From positions 2,055,001 through 2,119,000 of the forward strand of contig CM032815.1 of the NCBI GenBank assembly GCA_019155185.1: a stretch of 64,000 bases of DNA, read 5' to 3'. This DNA is from Beaufortia kweichowensis. Taxonomy: Eukaryota; Chordata; Actinopteri; Cypriniformes; Gastromyzontidae. The notes under the pieces are model-generated. The model was given only the letters and a program-made list of their open reading frames with translations, was not told the origin of the DNA and searched no databases. This document shows positions 36,858 through 49,200 of the stretch, piece by piece; within the stretch, counting starts at the first letter, position 1; the number at the start of each line of letters is the position of its first letter. The translations under genes and the position numbers were made by a program.

Positions 36858-36867
36858 GGTTTAACGT
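36858..36867 (-). other. tiam1: tiam1 5' untranslated bases at the start of coding exon 1
   Basis: Ten untranslated bases lie between the acceptor (pyrimidine-rich TGTTTTTGTCTTCCGCAG) and the ATG. Their presence shows that at least one leader exon and the promoter lie at higher coordinates. Confidence 0.7.
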
Positions 36868-37137
36868 CTGCGGAAGACAAAAACACAGATGATGTTGACA
36901 TTTACAAATCACACACCACAACAATTTATTCCGTACTTTTTTTCACAACAAAGAATCTTTTGTGAAACGGAAAGCTTCTGGATGTTCTTTTAAAGTTCTT
37001 TATGAAACCATTCAGCCAAAATGGATCTTCTAAGGCATTATGGCATATTTTGCCGCATTTTTAGGACCACCGAGAAAGCAAGAAAATGAAACAGGATGTA
37101 GAAAATTGAGTGAGAGATTAATAATGTGTGTTCATGA

Positions 37138-37272
<135 letters not shown>

Positions 37273-38055
37273 TAGTGAAGCACTAGGATTTTTTACAATG
37301 ACCCCCATTAGACAGTTCATGATATGTGTAACTTGGTTATGACGTGTTAAGATTGTTGGAACGAATCAATTATATATTAAATACGAATGTTTATATGTGA
37401 TATATGCAGCCATACCTGAGGTAGAACAAATGGATTAGATGTGCTTCCATACAGCCATACTCCTATTTTTAGACCTCATGGTCCTGATCAGCCCTAAGGT
37501 AGTTTTCCCTGAAAAAACAACAACACAATGGACATTTTTAAACAAAGTGAACAAACATTCATGTAAGTGGTTTCAGGTTTCTGAAGTTGTAATATGCGGA
37601 TTACAAGACACATCTGAGAACATGGAAGGACACCTGGTCTGACGTGCAGTCATAGAAAAACACACACAACGTATATGCAACAATTCTTCCTGCTTCTTCT
37701 GTGCTGCTACACAAACTGCTGCTACACGATGGCTTAGAAGCCAACAATAAGGTAATTATGACAGAAAATCACAGCATTCTAGCAGTAGTCTTAAAGCTGA
37801 ACCTCAGCTATATCATCTGACCTCATTTCCTTTATCACAAAGCCTGTAGTATGAGAGAAAGAAAGTCTCATCTCCATACTGCAGCAGGTATGAAAATGAG
37901 AAGATAGACTTTACACACACTGAGCATGCTTTATAGATTAGCCCTAGAATGACACGGTCACTGTTCTAAAAACTGTGAGAAAAAGAGACAGAGTATATTA
38001 TGCATTTGGCGAATGATTTTAAACGAAGCAAATTACACTGAAACATGGTCATACT

Positions 38056-38205
38056 ATATGTGACCCTACCCAACTAGTCACTTTTTTGTGATTTACCGCT
38101 TTGTACATAAAATCATTTTACATAATGTAAAGAACATTCTGTAAAAATATAATCTTGATATCTTTAATATTGAGTGAGTAAGGCCACATCAAAAATCAAA
38201 ATTAG
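38056..38205 (+). mobile_element. MITE, TATGTGACCCTG family, partial
   Basis: Begins ATATGTGACCCTACCCAACT and carries TTTTACATAATGTAAAGAAC then ATTCTGTAAAAATATAATCT. The interior matches the minus strand of the element at 45402-45622 (ATAATGTAGAAAATTCTGTG). No right terminal repeat is visible. Confidence 0.6.
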
Positions 38206-38318
38206 GAAGCAAACTCTTCCTGTATTTTTTGCAAAATAATCAAATGCACTTTCAATAAAATGATTATTTTCAGCATTTAAACTTATTAATTTCAGTATTA
38301 TAAATTACCATTTAGTAT

Positions 38319-38428
38319 TGTGTGTGTGTGTGTGTCTTCTTCTCGCCAGAAGGTTTGTGATTCAAACTAAAAGTGCGTCTAACAGAAGCAAGATGAGCTT
38401 GTTTGTGTGTGTGTGTGTGTGTGTGTGC
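38319..38428. repeat. two (GT)n microsatellites
   Basis: A (GT)8-9 run near 38319-38336 and a (GT)12 run at 38403-38428, separated by unique sequence. Confidence 0.9.
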
Positions 38429-41400
38429 AATTATCTGGATCATGTCCAGCTTTAGCAGTAAGGGTCAACAGGACCTTAAAGGCAACAGCGTGATAAAACA
38501 AAAGAGAAAGACCCCGATGATGCACTCTATACTCACCATGACACCTTACAGAGAAACATGCATGTTTGTTTACGTACATGCGAGCAGCAATCGAGGAGCT
38601 CTCCAGCAAGGTTGAGTGAACTTACTGCAGTGCAGAGTTACATAAAGCTGACCTCATTTCTCACTGTACAGAACTCCTTTTCTCTCTACTGTATGTTTAG
38701 ACTTAAGCACTTTATATCAAAAATTCATGTAACTCTAACCCTGGCTTACATAAAGGGCTGCACTATTACTTAAACTTGTTCATCATTCCCTTTGTATAAA
38801 CAGTATGCAGCTAGAAATTTTAACAGTTCCACATCTTTGATAAGAGTGACGATCACCTTCATGGTAAAGGTGCAAGAAAAATGGAAATTATTAATTATTT
38901 GACATGTGATCGGTGACAGAATCTAGCCAATAAAATAATTTTTCTTCCCGTTTAGAAAAAAATAACTTCTATATACATCCATATGTATTTTTAAGATGCC
39001 CACCACAAAAATTGACCAGACTTAAAGGTGTTTTATCTTCTCAAGCCCGCATAGATTTTCACCGTCTGTGTCTTATAATGTGAGATGTAATGATATATAA
39101 ACATATGTGCATTATTCAAGCACAGATTTAATACCATCTGATACAACTGCATTAAAAATCCAACCATCAGCTTCAAGAAAAACACTCCAGATGGAATATC
39201 TCAGCGGGGATCCAGAGCTAAAATGTCATTGCAGTCATAACTAAAAGGTTAGAGAAAATCGATGAGAAGAGCTGAAATCGTGAGTCAGCGAATGAACCGG
39301 ATGACCTGTCGCCCACTCTTTTTCTCCTACATGATGTTCCTGTACATCCCTGGTGGGATTCATAAGTAAACTGTGATGACGCTTGCACGAACACCTCAGC
39401 GACGACTGATATGTAAAAACTGACCGTGTCTGGTTTAAGACATGTCACAGATATCATTGTGTGCTCGTGCATGTGCTATGGACTTAATGTTCAGTCAGGT
39501 CCGGACATCTCCTGCGGGGTGGAAGCAGGTGGAGAGGATGGAGGAAGGGTGTGAGATGGTGGAATGGCTTGCTGTGAAACTTTAATCACAGGCACTTAGA
39601 AGGACACCTCCTCCACATCATTTCACACACTATGAGGGATGTGCTAGCTTCGTTATTAAACCACACAAACACACACTCCAAAAGTGTATAGCAAGTAAAA
39701 AAACATTAAAGTTTAATCAAATAAAGACAACAGAAGTCTTAAGGATATTTCCAATAATGACTGTCCGTCTGCACTATATTACACTGATACTTGTCATATA
39801 AATAAATAAATAGACATGAAATATTGATTTGAACTAAAAATACTATATTATGTAAGAAGATATGAAACTAGATATGAAACAAGCACTGCTATATGAAATA
39901 TGCAATCTACAAAAGACAACAGTGAAGAAGTTTAGTGGTCATTATGTCAAAATATTTGAATGCAGAATCAAGTTTCTTTCTTTCTGCATCTTCTTCTATG
40001 ATTAATGCTCTCTCCATGCGCACATGAGCGTAAAGCAAATGTTTGGTTGTGATGAGGGGCGTGCATTGTAATGGAATAATGAAACGGTCTCTGGTGAACG
40101 TCCCTCCTCCCTCCTTCAAATACTCTTTTGTTTGGGGTGAAAGCGAGGCTACAAAATAGATCACCAGCATATGCACGGCAATATGGGGAAATGTGTTAAA
40201 AAAAAATGAAAGGATATCCTTCAGCTTTTTCTACCTGCTTCAAATAAAATAGGCCATAGATGACACAAAGCCCTCACAATCTTTTGAATCCTCTCTTACC
40301 AACAATGTAATGACTCAGAACTGCACATTGACTTCACTTTACTTGAACAAAAGTGAAGCGTAAACAGATGATAGAAAGTAAGGTGGGTGTGAAAACAGTC
40401 TTCAATATTAAATTCTGCTGCTATGCATCACAAAACCTATCATTACTGAGGTGTAATCATCTGAAATGTCTTTGCATATCGTATTAAAAATGATTAAAGT
40501 ACAGACAGGCCTGCTAAAGAATAACTCCTGGAAACTGTATTTAGAAATGAAGTCTGATAACTCATTTATATAACTTAACTCAGTCAGATATTATAATATC
40601 ATACATTTTCTATTAGAAAAGATTGAAGAAAGCTTCATAAGATTCATAAGATTGCAAGATTCATATTAGTCTTTATGACGCAATATTCACAAAACAAACA
40701 AGCTGTGAGAAATGCCATTTGCAGACAGAAAGGCAAACAGATTACTCTCCCTTTCTCTAAGTCTGCTCCCATTAGTCTAGTACTTTATTTTTTTGTTTCT
40801 GAAAGGCCTGCAGCAAAAAGTAAGGTTTAAAATCTCCCCAAAGCCCAGCACTGGTGCAGAGAGTTGTGGGAAAGCTACAGGGCTTTTATCCGCCTCGATC
40901 AGAGAGAGACTGAGAGCAGAAGAGAGAGGATCAGAAATGCAATCCATTGTTCCTTCAGACGGCATCTGCAATTTTGCATGTGCTCGATCTGCTCTCATTA
41001 GTCTAATTGAGAGAGTACAGACAAAGACACATAGATAATCACCGCCCAGACTGTCTCTGCCATTCTCAGCTGACTGATTATCCCATAGATACACACTTAT
41101 ATATACTGCTCAACACTGTGTGTCTAACAGGAAATTGTTCATCAATACTGTATGAATTTTAAAATTTTATAATTAATTTTATTTTCACACTGATAACATT
41201 TGAATGTGAAATGCACTGTAAGCCAGTTTGAATAAAAAACATCTGCCTTAATACAATGTATCAGAAACATGATGTATATAATTCTGTGGAATTGAAATTA
41301 AATATGACAAAAACATGGATAAATGTGTTAAATATATTTGTTAGATATATATGTAGGATTGGCAAGTAAATTAATGTAAAACATCAATTTAATAGAAACA

Positions 41401-44400
41401 ATTGTTCACTTTTAAATAGGGTTAGTGTTAGTGTATTTTTAAGTTTTAATGACTTTAAAGACTTAATAACTTAAATACAGTACAAACTATATATTGCATC
41501 AATCCCACAAACCATTTCTGTATTTTTACATTTTTAAAAAACATTTAGTATGATTTATAAGCGCTTTTCCTCAAAAATGAATGAAAAATTACTGACATTA
41601 CTATGTATAGGGTTTGCCAGAAACACACAAAAACTCCACACAAGGTTCTCAGGTATCTGCTTATAATGGCTTCCTCCCATTTCCTTTAATCTTCGCTTTT
41701 GTCCTTCGCTTTTATTCATTCACCAACATGTTTAAACAAGGGAACAGCTTACTCTTTTCTCTCTCTCTTCTCTCTCTCTCTCTCCACCTCCTCTGCTGTT
41801 TTTCTGTTCTGATCTTAAGTGTAATTCTGCTTAGTCAACACACTGAAAAACCTTTAAAAAGTGCTGAAATAAAAAACACAGCGGTCATTTTCCAAACAGC
41901 GCTGATGGTATAAATCCCATTCAGTGAGTCATGAGATCTCCATAAATCCGCTTTCAGTCTAATGGTGTTGACCTTTGTGTCCGGGAAACTAATTTAAGTG
42001 CATCCACATACACAGTTAATTGGCACATGCGACTTACTCATGTCTCTTCTAAACAATACACGTCACTGACCCTAAATCCCAAGCCCTCTGAAACACACCC
42101 GGCCCAGGGGCGACTCTCCCCATTTCTCACATTCTTTCACGGATCCCCGACAGAGAAATGACCAACTTAAATTAGGATGAGAGGGACTTAAAAGCCATAA
42201 CAAAATTCCCTTGGGACTCATGGAAAAGGACTGAGAGAGAACAAAACAGAAGCAGATAGTAAGATTAAAGAAAAAGAGCTTAAATAGAGTTCATAAGAAG
42301 TTTATCGTCAACTGTTTTTGTGTTTAAACATGAATGAAAAGATTAAGATCTTTCCCAAGGAAGAAAAGTGTAGACAATCCGATAATCCTAATCCTGCAGC
42401 GTTCAATGCAAAAAACTAAATGCAAACCAATCCACACTGTTCAACAACAATTACTAGATATTCATATTTTGAAGACGATATGTCTATAACAACCCAATAC
42501 ATTAACGTGGCTTAAACAGTTACATGCACTTCTCATGTGACATACACAAAGAGAGGTGTTATCATATATCTTTGTGCGTGACAGCATGGAAAAACGTTTC
42601 CATATGAGCAGACACCATCTTCAAAGGCAGGAGATATTAACTGTCCATTAATCCAAATGAAGTGACAGGACTCGTCCCTCATGTCCCCGGGCCCCTGACC
42701 GTGTCTGTGCTCGGAAAACCTCAATGAACCAGTAATGAGAGTTTACCGCTTCAAACGCAGCCCACCGGTGCTTCTGACCCCCCACCTGCCCCAGACAGCC
42801 AGACTTGTTTTCTGAGGAGACAGAGACACTGTTGAATTATTATTTTATGTTCTTTGGACACGGCTAAATATAGTTTCTTTATTTACAGACTAAAGATGTG
42901 ACATTTACCTTTGCTGTTAAAGTGAGGGGATGGCTTTATAGATGTCTGGGTCACACTTTACAGTAAGCTTGTAATGGTTGAACCAACAATGAACAGGATT
43001 TTAACAACATGTATTAATATAGGTCAATGTTCAAGTTCACAGACTAAACTTAAGACTAGCCCCAGACTCAAATGCAGACAAAATGACAACAATTTGCACT
43101 GGCATATCTTAAAATATATGCGACTGTTTTGTCTCAAAGATGCACATAATGTTTTTCTAAGGCAAGCTCATGAAAGTTATATAAATGTCCTCATTTAACC
43201 TTACTTTAAAACCAAACCTACATATACTACTAATTAAAGTTGATGCTTAAAGATTAGTTAATGCATTTTGAACACTGAACAAGATTTATACATTTTCATT
43301 AAACAAAATAATTTGACACCTGATACATTAACTAATACTAATGTATGTAATCTTATTGTAAGTCTTGCCATGTCAGTGTCATGGCAAGACTGTGTCTACA
43401 TCCTCGAACCAAACCAGTTTTTTTGGCCAATGCACCATGACAGGAAATGCTGAGTTATCTAAGCTCCTTCTGTCTCAGCATGAACGAAAGAGAAAAATGA
43501 AGATAATACACCAGGGTGACATCCCGTGGTCAAAATATCTGTTTAATAAATGAAAACTCATGCGGAACAGATTTGCTGTTAAGCTAAAACCTGTAAAGAG
43601 TTGTTTGCACAGTTTTAAATTGTAAGCTTTTCTACGTAAACATGCACAAGATGGACGTCTTTAAGCATTTTGTTACATTTTTGGTTTGTGCTTCTGAAAT
43701 CATAATCCAATCACATCACTGTAATCTACAAATGCAAACCTTATCGACTTCAAATAAAACAACAGATTCATGCTGTGACTCTTTTCAATCTTTAAAGGGA
43801 CCTTTCAAATCTCTTTCTTTAGATCTCGTAGACGAAGAGGGATCAGGAGAAGACCTGTCGAGAGACTCAAGCTAAGCCCTCTCTGGACTAGAAGATCTAC
43901 ACTGTATGCCCTTAAAATCTCTCTTGTGCCCGAAACAGACCGTACGACCTCATCTACTGCTCTCACTGAACACATTTAAACCTCTCAGGGGGGAAGGGGA
44001 GAGTCCGTGGATCTGTAATTATGCCTGTAAAGTTAACTGTGCCTGACTGCTGAGATCACATACAGACTCTGAAAGGAAAAAAGACTTTTATAAAAAAATA
44101 GCTCAGACTTCAAATTGTTATTGCATGAGCTGTGTTCAATTTGGATGTTTCTGTATGATTAACATTGTATTCATATATGAAATCAACATCTTGTAAAACA
44201 GTTGCATTTTCTTGTGAGATCAGGTTGAAAATGCAGATAAAGGCGCACCTGGAAGTTGCTAAAACACCTGGCAACCATAAACAGCCAAAAATGAGTCTAA
44301 TGAACCAAAATATTTTAGGAGAATTGTTTACATATTCCAATTATTTCTATTAATAAATGTAACTATTTAGTAAAAACTAGTGCAATTTTATGAAATGCAC

Positions 44401-44953
44401 ATTCATCACTGTTATTGTTACAGCTATATATTTTATCAGGTGTGTATCTGAGAGAATCATACTGACACACAATGGCCGTGCTAATGTCTACAGCCTGATA
44501 AAACACACACACTCCTTCACAAATCAACCTTATCATCCCAATTCATCTCGATGCAGCAGTCATTATCTGGTTAGAGGCAGTGAAGTTGGGGGAAATGGAG
44601 TGTAAATGGGGCTAATTTGTGTCCTCTGTCTGGGGAGAATGGAGTGATGACATGCAGGAGGAGAAGAGGAGGTAGAGGAGCGCTGCAGATGGCTTCTCTC
44701 ACTGATCAGAGGGGAGAAATGTTTGGCTGAGGGGCTCGCCATTTACACACTTCCAATGACAGGCTTGAACAAAGAGTGCCAGTCTGGGGGACAGGAGAGA
44801 GACGGAGATGAGTGAAATGGGGTGGGTATGAAACAAAAGGATGAATGTGGATGTGTTTGTCTGGAATGGAGGTTGGTTTTGCTTACAGAGCTGTTAAACG
44901 GGTGCTATTACTATAAAGCACATGAGAATACATTACTGTACTTTACTTATGTC

Positions 44954-45400
44954 TAGGGCTGGGCGATATGGCAAAAATGATAATTTTTTCCCATACTGAT
45001 CGATAACGATTAATAAACTGTTAATGCTGCCAGCTTTAAAAGAGTATCCCAACTATGACTGAAGCCATAAAAATTTGAGGGTTCATTAATCACATTTTAA
45101 AGTATAGTTTTCATCATTTTTAGGATAATAACTCGAGGTTAGTTTCACTTTGGTCGCTGCTTCCACTTATTTTTGTCATCCTCGTGCCGAGTTTGCTTTG
45201 CAAAGTGCCGTAGGAAATTGACTTTGTTCTTTGACGTGAACGTTAAAAGCTGCACGCTGATTGGCTGTTGTCACATATTTCTGCTGTGTGATTGGCTCTT
45301 ATATTAATCCACATCGAGTAAAAATGCCTAGAGCTTATCATCGTTATCGACATATATTTCATCACGATTCGATATGATATCGTTTATCGGCACAGCCCTA
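44954..45400 (-). mobile_element. hAT-like non-autonomous element, copy 2 (inverted)
   Basis: A 447-base element starting TAGGGCTGGGCGATATGGC and ending CGGCACAGCCCTA, with matching terminal inverted repeats. It is flanked by CTTATGTC and CATATGTC, an 8-base target duplication with one mismatch. It is the reverse complement of the element at 28673-29138 with only scattered differences. It has no open frame for a transposase. Confidence 0.8.
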
Positions 45401-45401
45401 C

Positions 45402-45622
45402 ATATGTCACCCTGTCTGTAAAAACAAAATCTAAAAATTTAATTCTGAGATGACCAACATCAAAATTTGATTTCACCTATTGATTTCTGACATAATATTA
45501 CCCAGTCAATTTGACAGATATCAGGGTTATATCTTCACAGAATTTTCTACATTATTTAGGATGATTATATGTAGAAACCAGTAAATCACTAAAAAAGGAC
45601 TTTTCACAGGCAGGGTCACATA
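45402..45622 (-). mobile_element. MITE, TATGTGACCCTG family, complete
   Basis: About 220 bases with terminal inverted repeats: left ATATGTCACCCTGTCTGTAA, right TTTTCACAGGCAGGGTCACA. It lies directly beside the hAT-like copy 2, so one may have inserted at the other's edge. The 12-base terminus is one I know from abundant cyprinid MITEs. Confidence 0.7.
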
Positions 45623-46182
45623 TTTATCTATACGCTGTGACCCATTTCATGTTTCTCTGCTGTTCAGACTACAAACAACTACAGTAATGACCAAAACTGA
45701 TGTCCAACTGAAAACATTGACATCTTTGTTCATTATTTAAATAATATTCTATTAAAGATGCGTTAAAATGTGGTTTGCATCTAGCATTTGTTTGTTTGGA
45801 GCGTAAACCGAAGCTCAGCTTTAGGAATGTAATGAGGTTTGGCAAAAGTTACACACACCACATGTGCAAAGTTCATAAAGACAAAGCTTTAGTTTATAAA
45901 GAAAGTTAATAAAAATGTGAGCTTTTGGTTTTTATATGCATTTGTTTGCATATAAGAATAAAAATATTTCCTGTAATGCTGTGGTTTGCCTTATATTGCT
46001 AAATATTTTTTACAATAAAAACATTATATATGCACCATACACTTCATAATAACAACCCTAATGGGACATTAAAAGCAAATATTGTACAAATATGCCCATG
46101 GACAACATGTTTGATCACTACTGTACGCATATTTCTAAATAGGCCAAAAACAATATCTGTTACACGTTAAAGAGAAAAAAGA

Positions 46183-46251
46183 AGGCAAGTCAGATTAGAA
46201 TCTACATCTCTTGCATTGAGTACCTACACTAACCACTGGGCCAAATCTCCA
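46183..46251 (-). repeat. tRNA-derived SINE head
   Basis: On the minus strand TTTGGCCCAGTGGTTAGTGT is a clear box A and GTAGATTCTAATCTGAC a degenerate box B. The acceptor stem does not pair and there is no intact tRNA fold, so it is a SINE fragment, not a tRNA gene. Confidence 0.5.
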
Positions 46252-49200
46252 AGATCATATTTTTAGATTAGTTTTCTCTTCCCGAATAACTACTTAATTA
46301 TCTTTATGTCTAGTCTGAATCTCTGTGGCACGCTTAAGTCAAGCAATTGCTCAATGCACACATGGGCAGCTCGAATCAAGTGTTATGTGAGAAAATGCCT
46401 GCAAATGCTGCAGAACTAACACACATAGTGCTGGGATTCCTATGGCTGACAGTGAAAGAAAGGCAAGATCAGGATTTGGCTCCGTGCCCACGGCTCTCCT
46501 CATCTGGCAGGAAGCCCCGGCGGACAGGAAGCGAGGGGTGGTGTTTGGGGGTGTGGTGGGGGTTAAGGAAAGCCATAGCAGCCATCCACAAGCCCTTACT
46601 CCATTCCTCAACACACCTGAGGCCAGCCGACGGAAACTTTCACAGCTGATGAGAACGACCTACAAGCCCGGACAGGTCTATGGAGGGAGGGAGAGAGGAA
46701 ACAAGCATACTCATAAGTTTCCAAGCCATCTATTAAGGCCTTAGAGTCTACATGTGCAAAGGAGGGGGGACTCCTTCATTCTCTCGTTTTTTAACGCACT
46801 TTTTCTTTCGCTTCTTTTGCACCTGCGTCAACAAACCGAACCTTGCTAAACAAAGTGCTCCTTCAAGAAAAGAAAGAGGAGAGAAAGACACGGGGAGGGA
46901 GGAAGAAGTCTTGAGCTTTTGTTTTGGGCCCTAAGAGCATCGGAATGTCACACGCAAATAGAAGAGAGACACGGAGGATCTGTAAAAAAAGCTTTACAGA
47001 CATTTAGTCATTCAGTTTTGTCTTTCTAGCAACAAAACAAAATGACTACATAATAAAGTTATATTAACACTTACAATGTCTCAATTACAACACAACATAA
47101 TTTATTTTTCATCATCATTTTTTTGGGAAACAGGAACTAACTTTACAAGAAGTGACCGTGCCCTCCATCAACCTACAGCGTGGGTGTGAGTCTCTTTGTG
47201 ATTGTGAAACAACAATAGATTTATCTCAGCAGATTTCTATATGCTGCAAAGGCAATGAATCTTATCTCTTCACCATTCTTGTGTGTGTGCGCGTGTATGT
47301 GTGCGTGCCAGTAAGACTCAACCATTTACTGAAACACATTTGAACTGCTTCAAAGGCACACACACACACCCGCCATCGTCCAAACCACTATAAATCAATA
47401 CCCCATTACCACATCAGTGCCACGCACAATTCAGACTCAATCCAGAGTGAGACTCACCTCCATTACACACTTACCACCAATACACAACAGAACGTCGCTC
47501 GCACCCACATACCCGACCACATGCACTTCAGTTCTCACCTTCTCCCCCACAGCAGGCTGTCGCGTCCCACAGAAGGTGTCTCATCGAAGTGCGTCAACGG
47601 TGAAAACGCTATACCAGACTGCTAATGAGAAAGCTACTGCTCATTCTGCCAAAAAATATACAACTCATGCTGATAGAGACTGTAGTTATGTTGGTATTAA
47701 TATGGAATTGTATTTGTATTGTTCACGACACAAGGCTTCCTCCCATGTCTCATCCCACCTACATTATTTGTTAAAAAGTTGCAAAAAGAGGTCACTTAGT
47801 AACAGTCTTCCTTTAAACGTCACATCAATTAGCGTATGACTGTCCACATTTACATATCAACACTTATTTGGTATTGTTGTAACATGCCCTGATGAATAAC
47901 TGTAGGTTGATGTTAGGAAGTCATAACAGAGGTTATAAATGTTAGCTAAACAATACATTCATTAAAGTGGGAAAGTTAGTAGCTATTTAACTTCAAAAGG
48001 CAGTGAAACAGATTAAAGTTGAATGGTAACCTCATTTAGTGGGACATGGAGCTTAGGATCATCTACATGACAATGGTAGATGTGAAAAGTAGAACCGTAA
48101 TGGAGCGTATTTGAACAAAACAAAATAGGGGACAAAACTGAATCTTTAGGAATGCAGAATAGAGGTAAATTCTCAGTCTGAGAGAAAACGTTACAAGCAT
48201 CCCAATGATTGGTTGTATTGTACAGCAATTTGGCCAACAATTGATTAATTCAATTTATATTTGAAGTATTAAAGAAAAACTATATTCTACAGTAACTTAT
48301 GTCTCTTTGTAACTATTTCAATCTTAAAGATCACTTAAAATCATCAAGACCACATAAATCTAAGCGATTGCTAGACTGTAGCACACTTGTGTCAAACACT
48401 TTTAGAGAGCGAGTAGGCCAGTTAAAAAAATATAAATACCAAAGCCATGACGCAGAGATATCCACTGACTGAAATAAGATAATATCAGACCCTGAAGGAC
48501 TTTCACTGTGAATCTCACAACATGACAATGTCAATCCTGCCATTACAAGGAACATTTCCTGCACGGGACCATGATGCCTCTGGGCAGCGAGCGTTTGTGA
48601 TTTTATGTTTTTGTAATCCTCTGACCCTGCTGTATGTAAAAGCCCCTATATTTATTTCTCACAAAGTTAGGATGACAAAAAACATTTTGCTTAAAAGCTA
48701 GAGGCTGCTTTTATCCTCATATCCTCTCCTCTGCGCTCAATAAGCAAAAGAGTCCCAACAAAGCCTCCACCCGCACGCCACCAGACAAGAATGAAGATAC
48801 TCAAGAATCTCCTTAAAAGAAAGCTAATTTAGAGAGTAAAATAGACCAGCATGCACAACAGTCGAGCCTTTCAGCCAAGGATCTGATCTTTTCCAGGTCA
48901 GTAGAGGATACCGAGAGAGCCAATCTTCACTGGGGGGTCTTCATTGTGCTTGGGATGAAAAGGAGGTTAGGCTCATCAGAGACTGGAACAGTCTGGATTA
49001 AGTCGGAGGCCAAGTGTCTTTTTTGCTAAGCTTAAAATGGCCACGCTTACAAATTCGGAAGAGTAGAAAGGTTCCCGTGGTCGAATCCTAATACCCCCCA
49101 TCTTCTCTTTTTACTCTCTTTCCAACGTTATTCTTGTCAGTCGTCTTTTAAAAGTCGTTAAGTGAATGAGAGAATAATTTGTGGGATTGCCTGCAGCTGT

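Noticed and set aside
46183..46251. tRNA gene suggested by box A and box B
   Set aside because: No cloverleaf with a paired acceptor stem; treated as a SINE head.
47417..47839. 140-codon open frame
   Set aside because: Low-complexity Thr/Ser/His composition, no homology recognised, no promoter or splice context.
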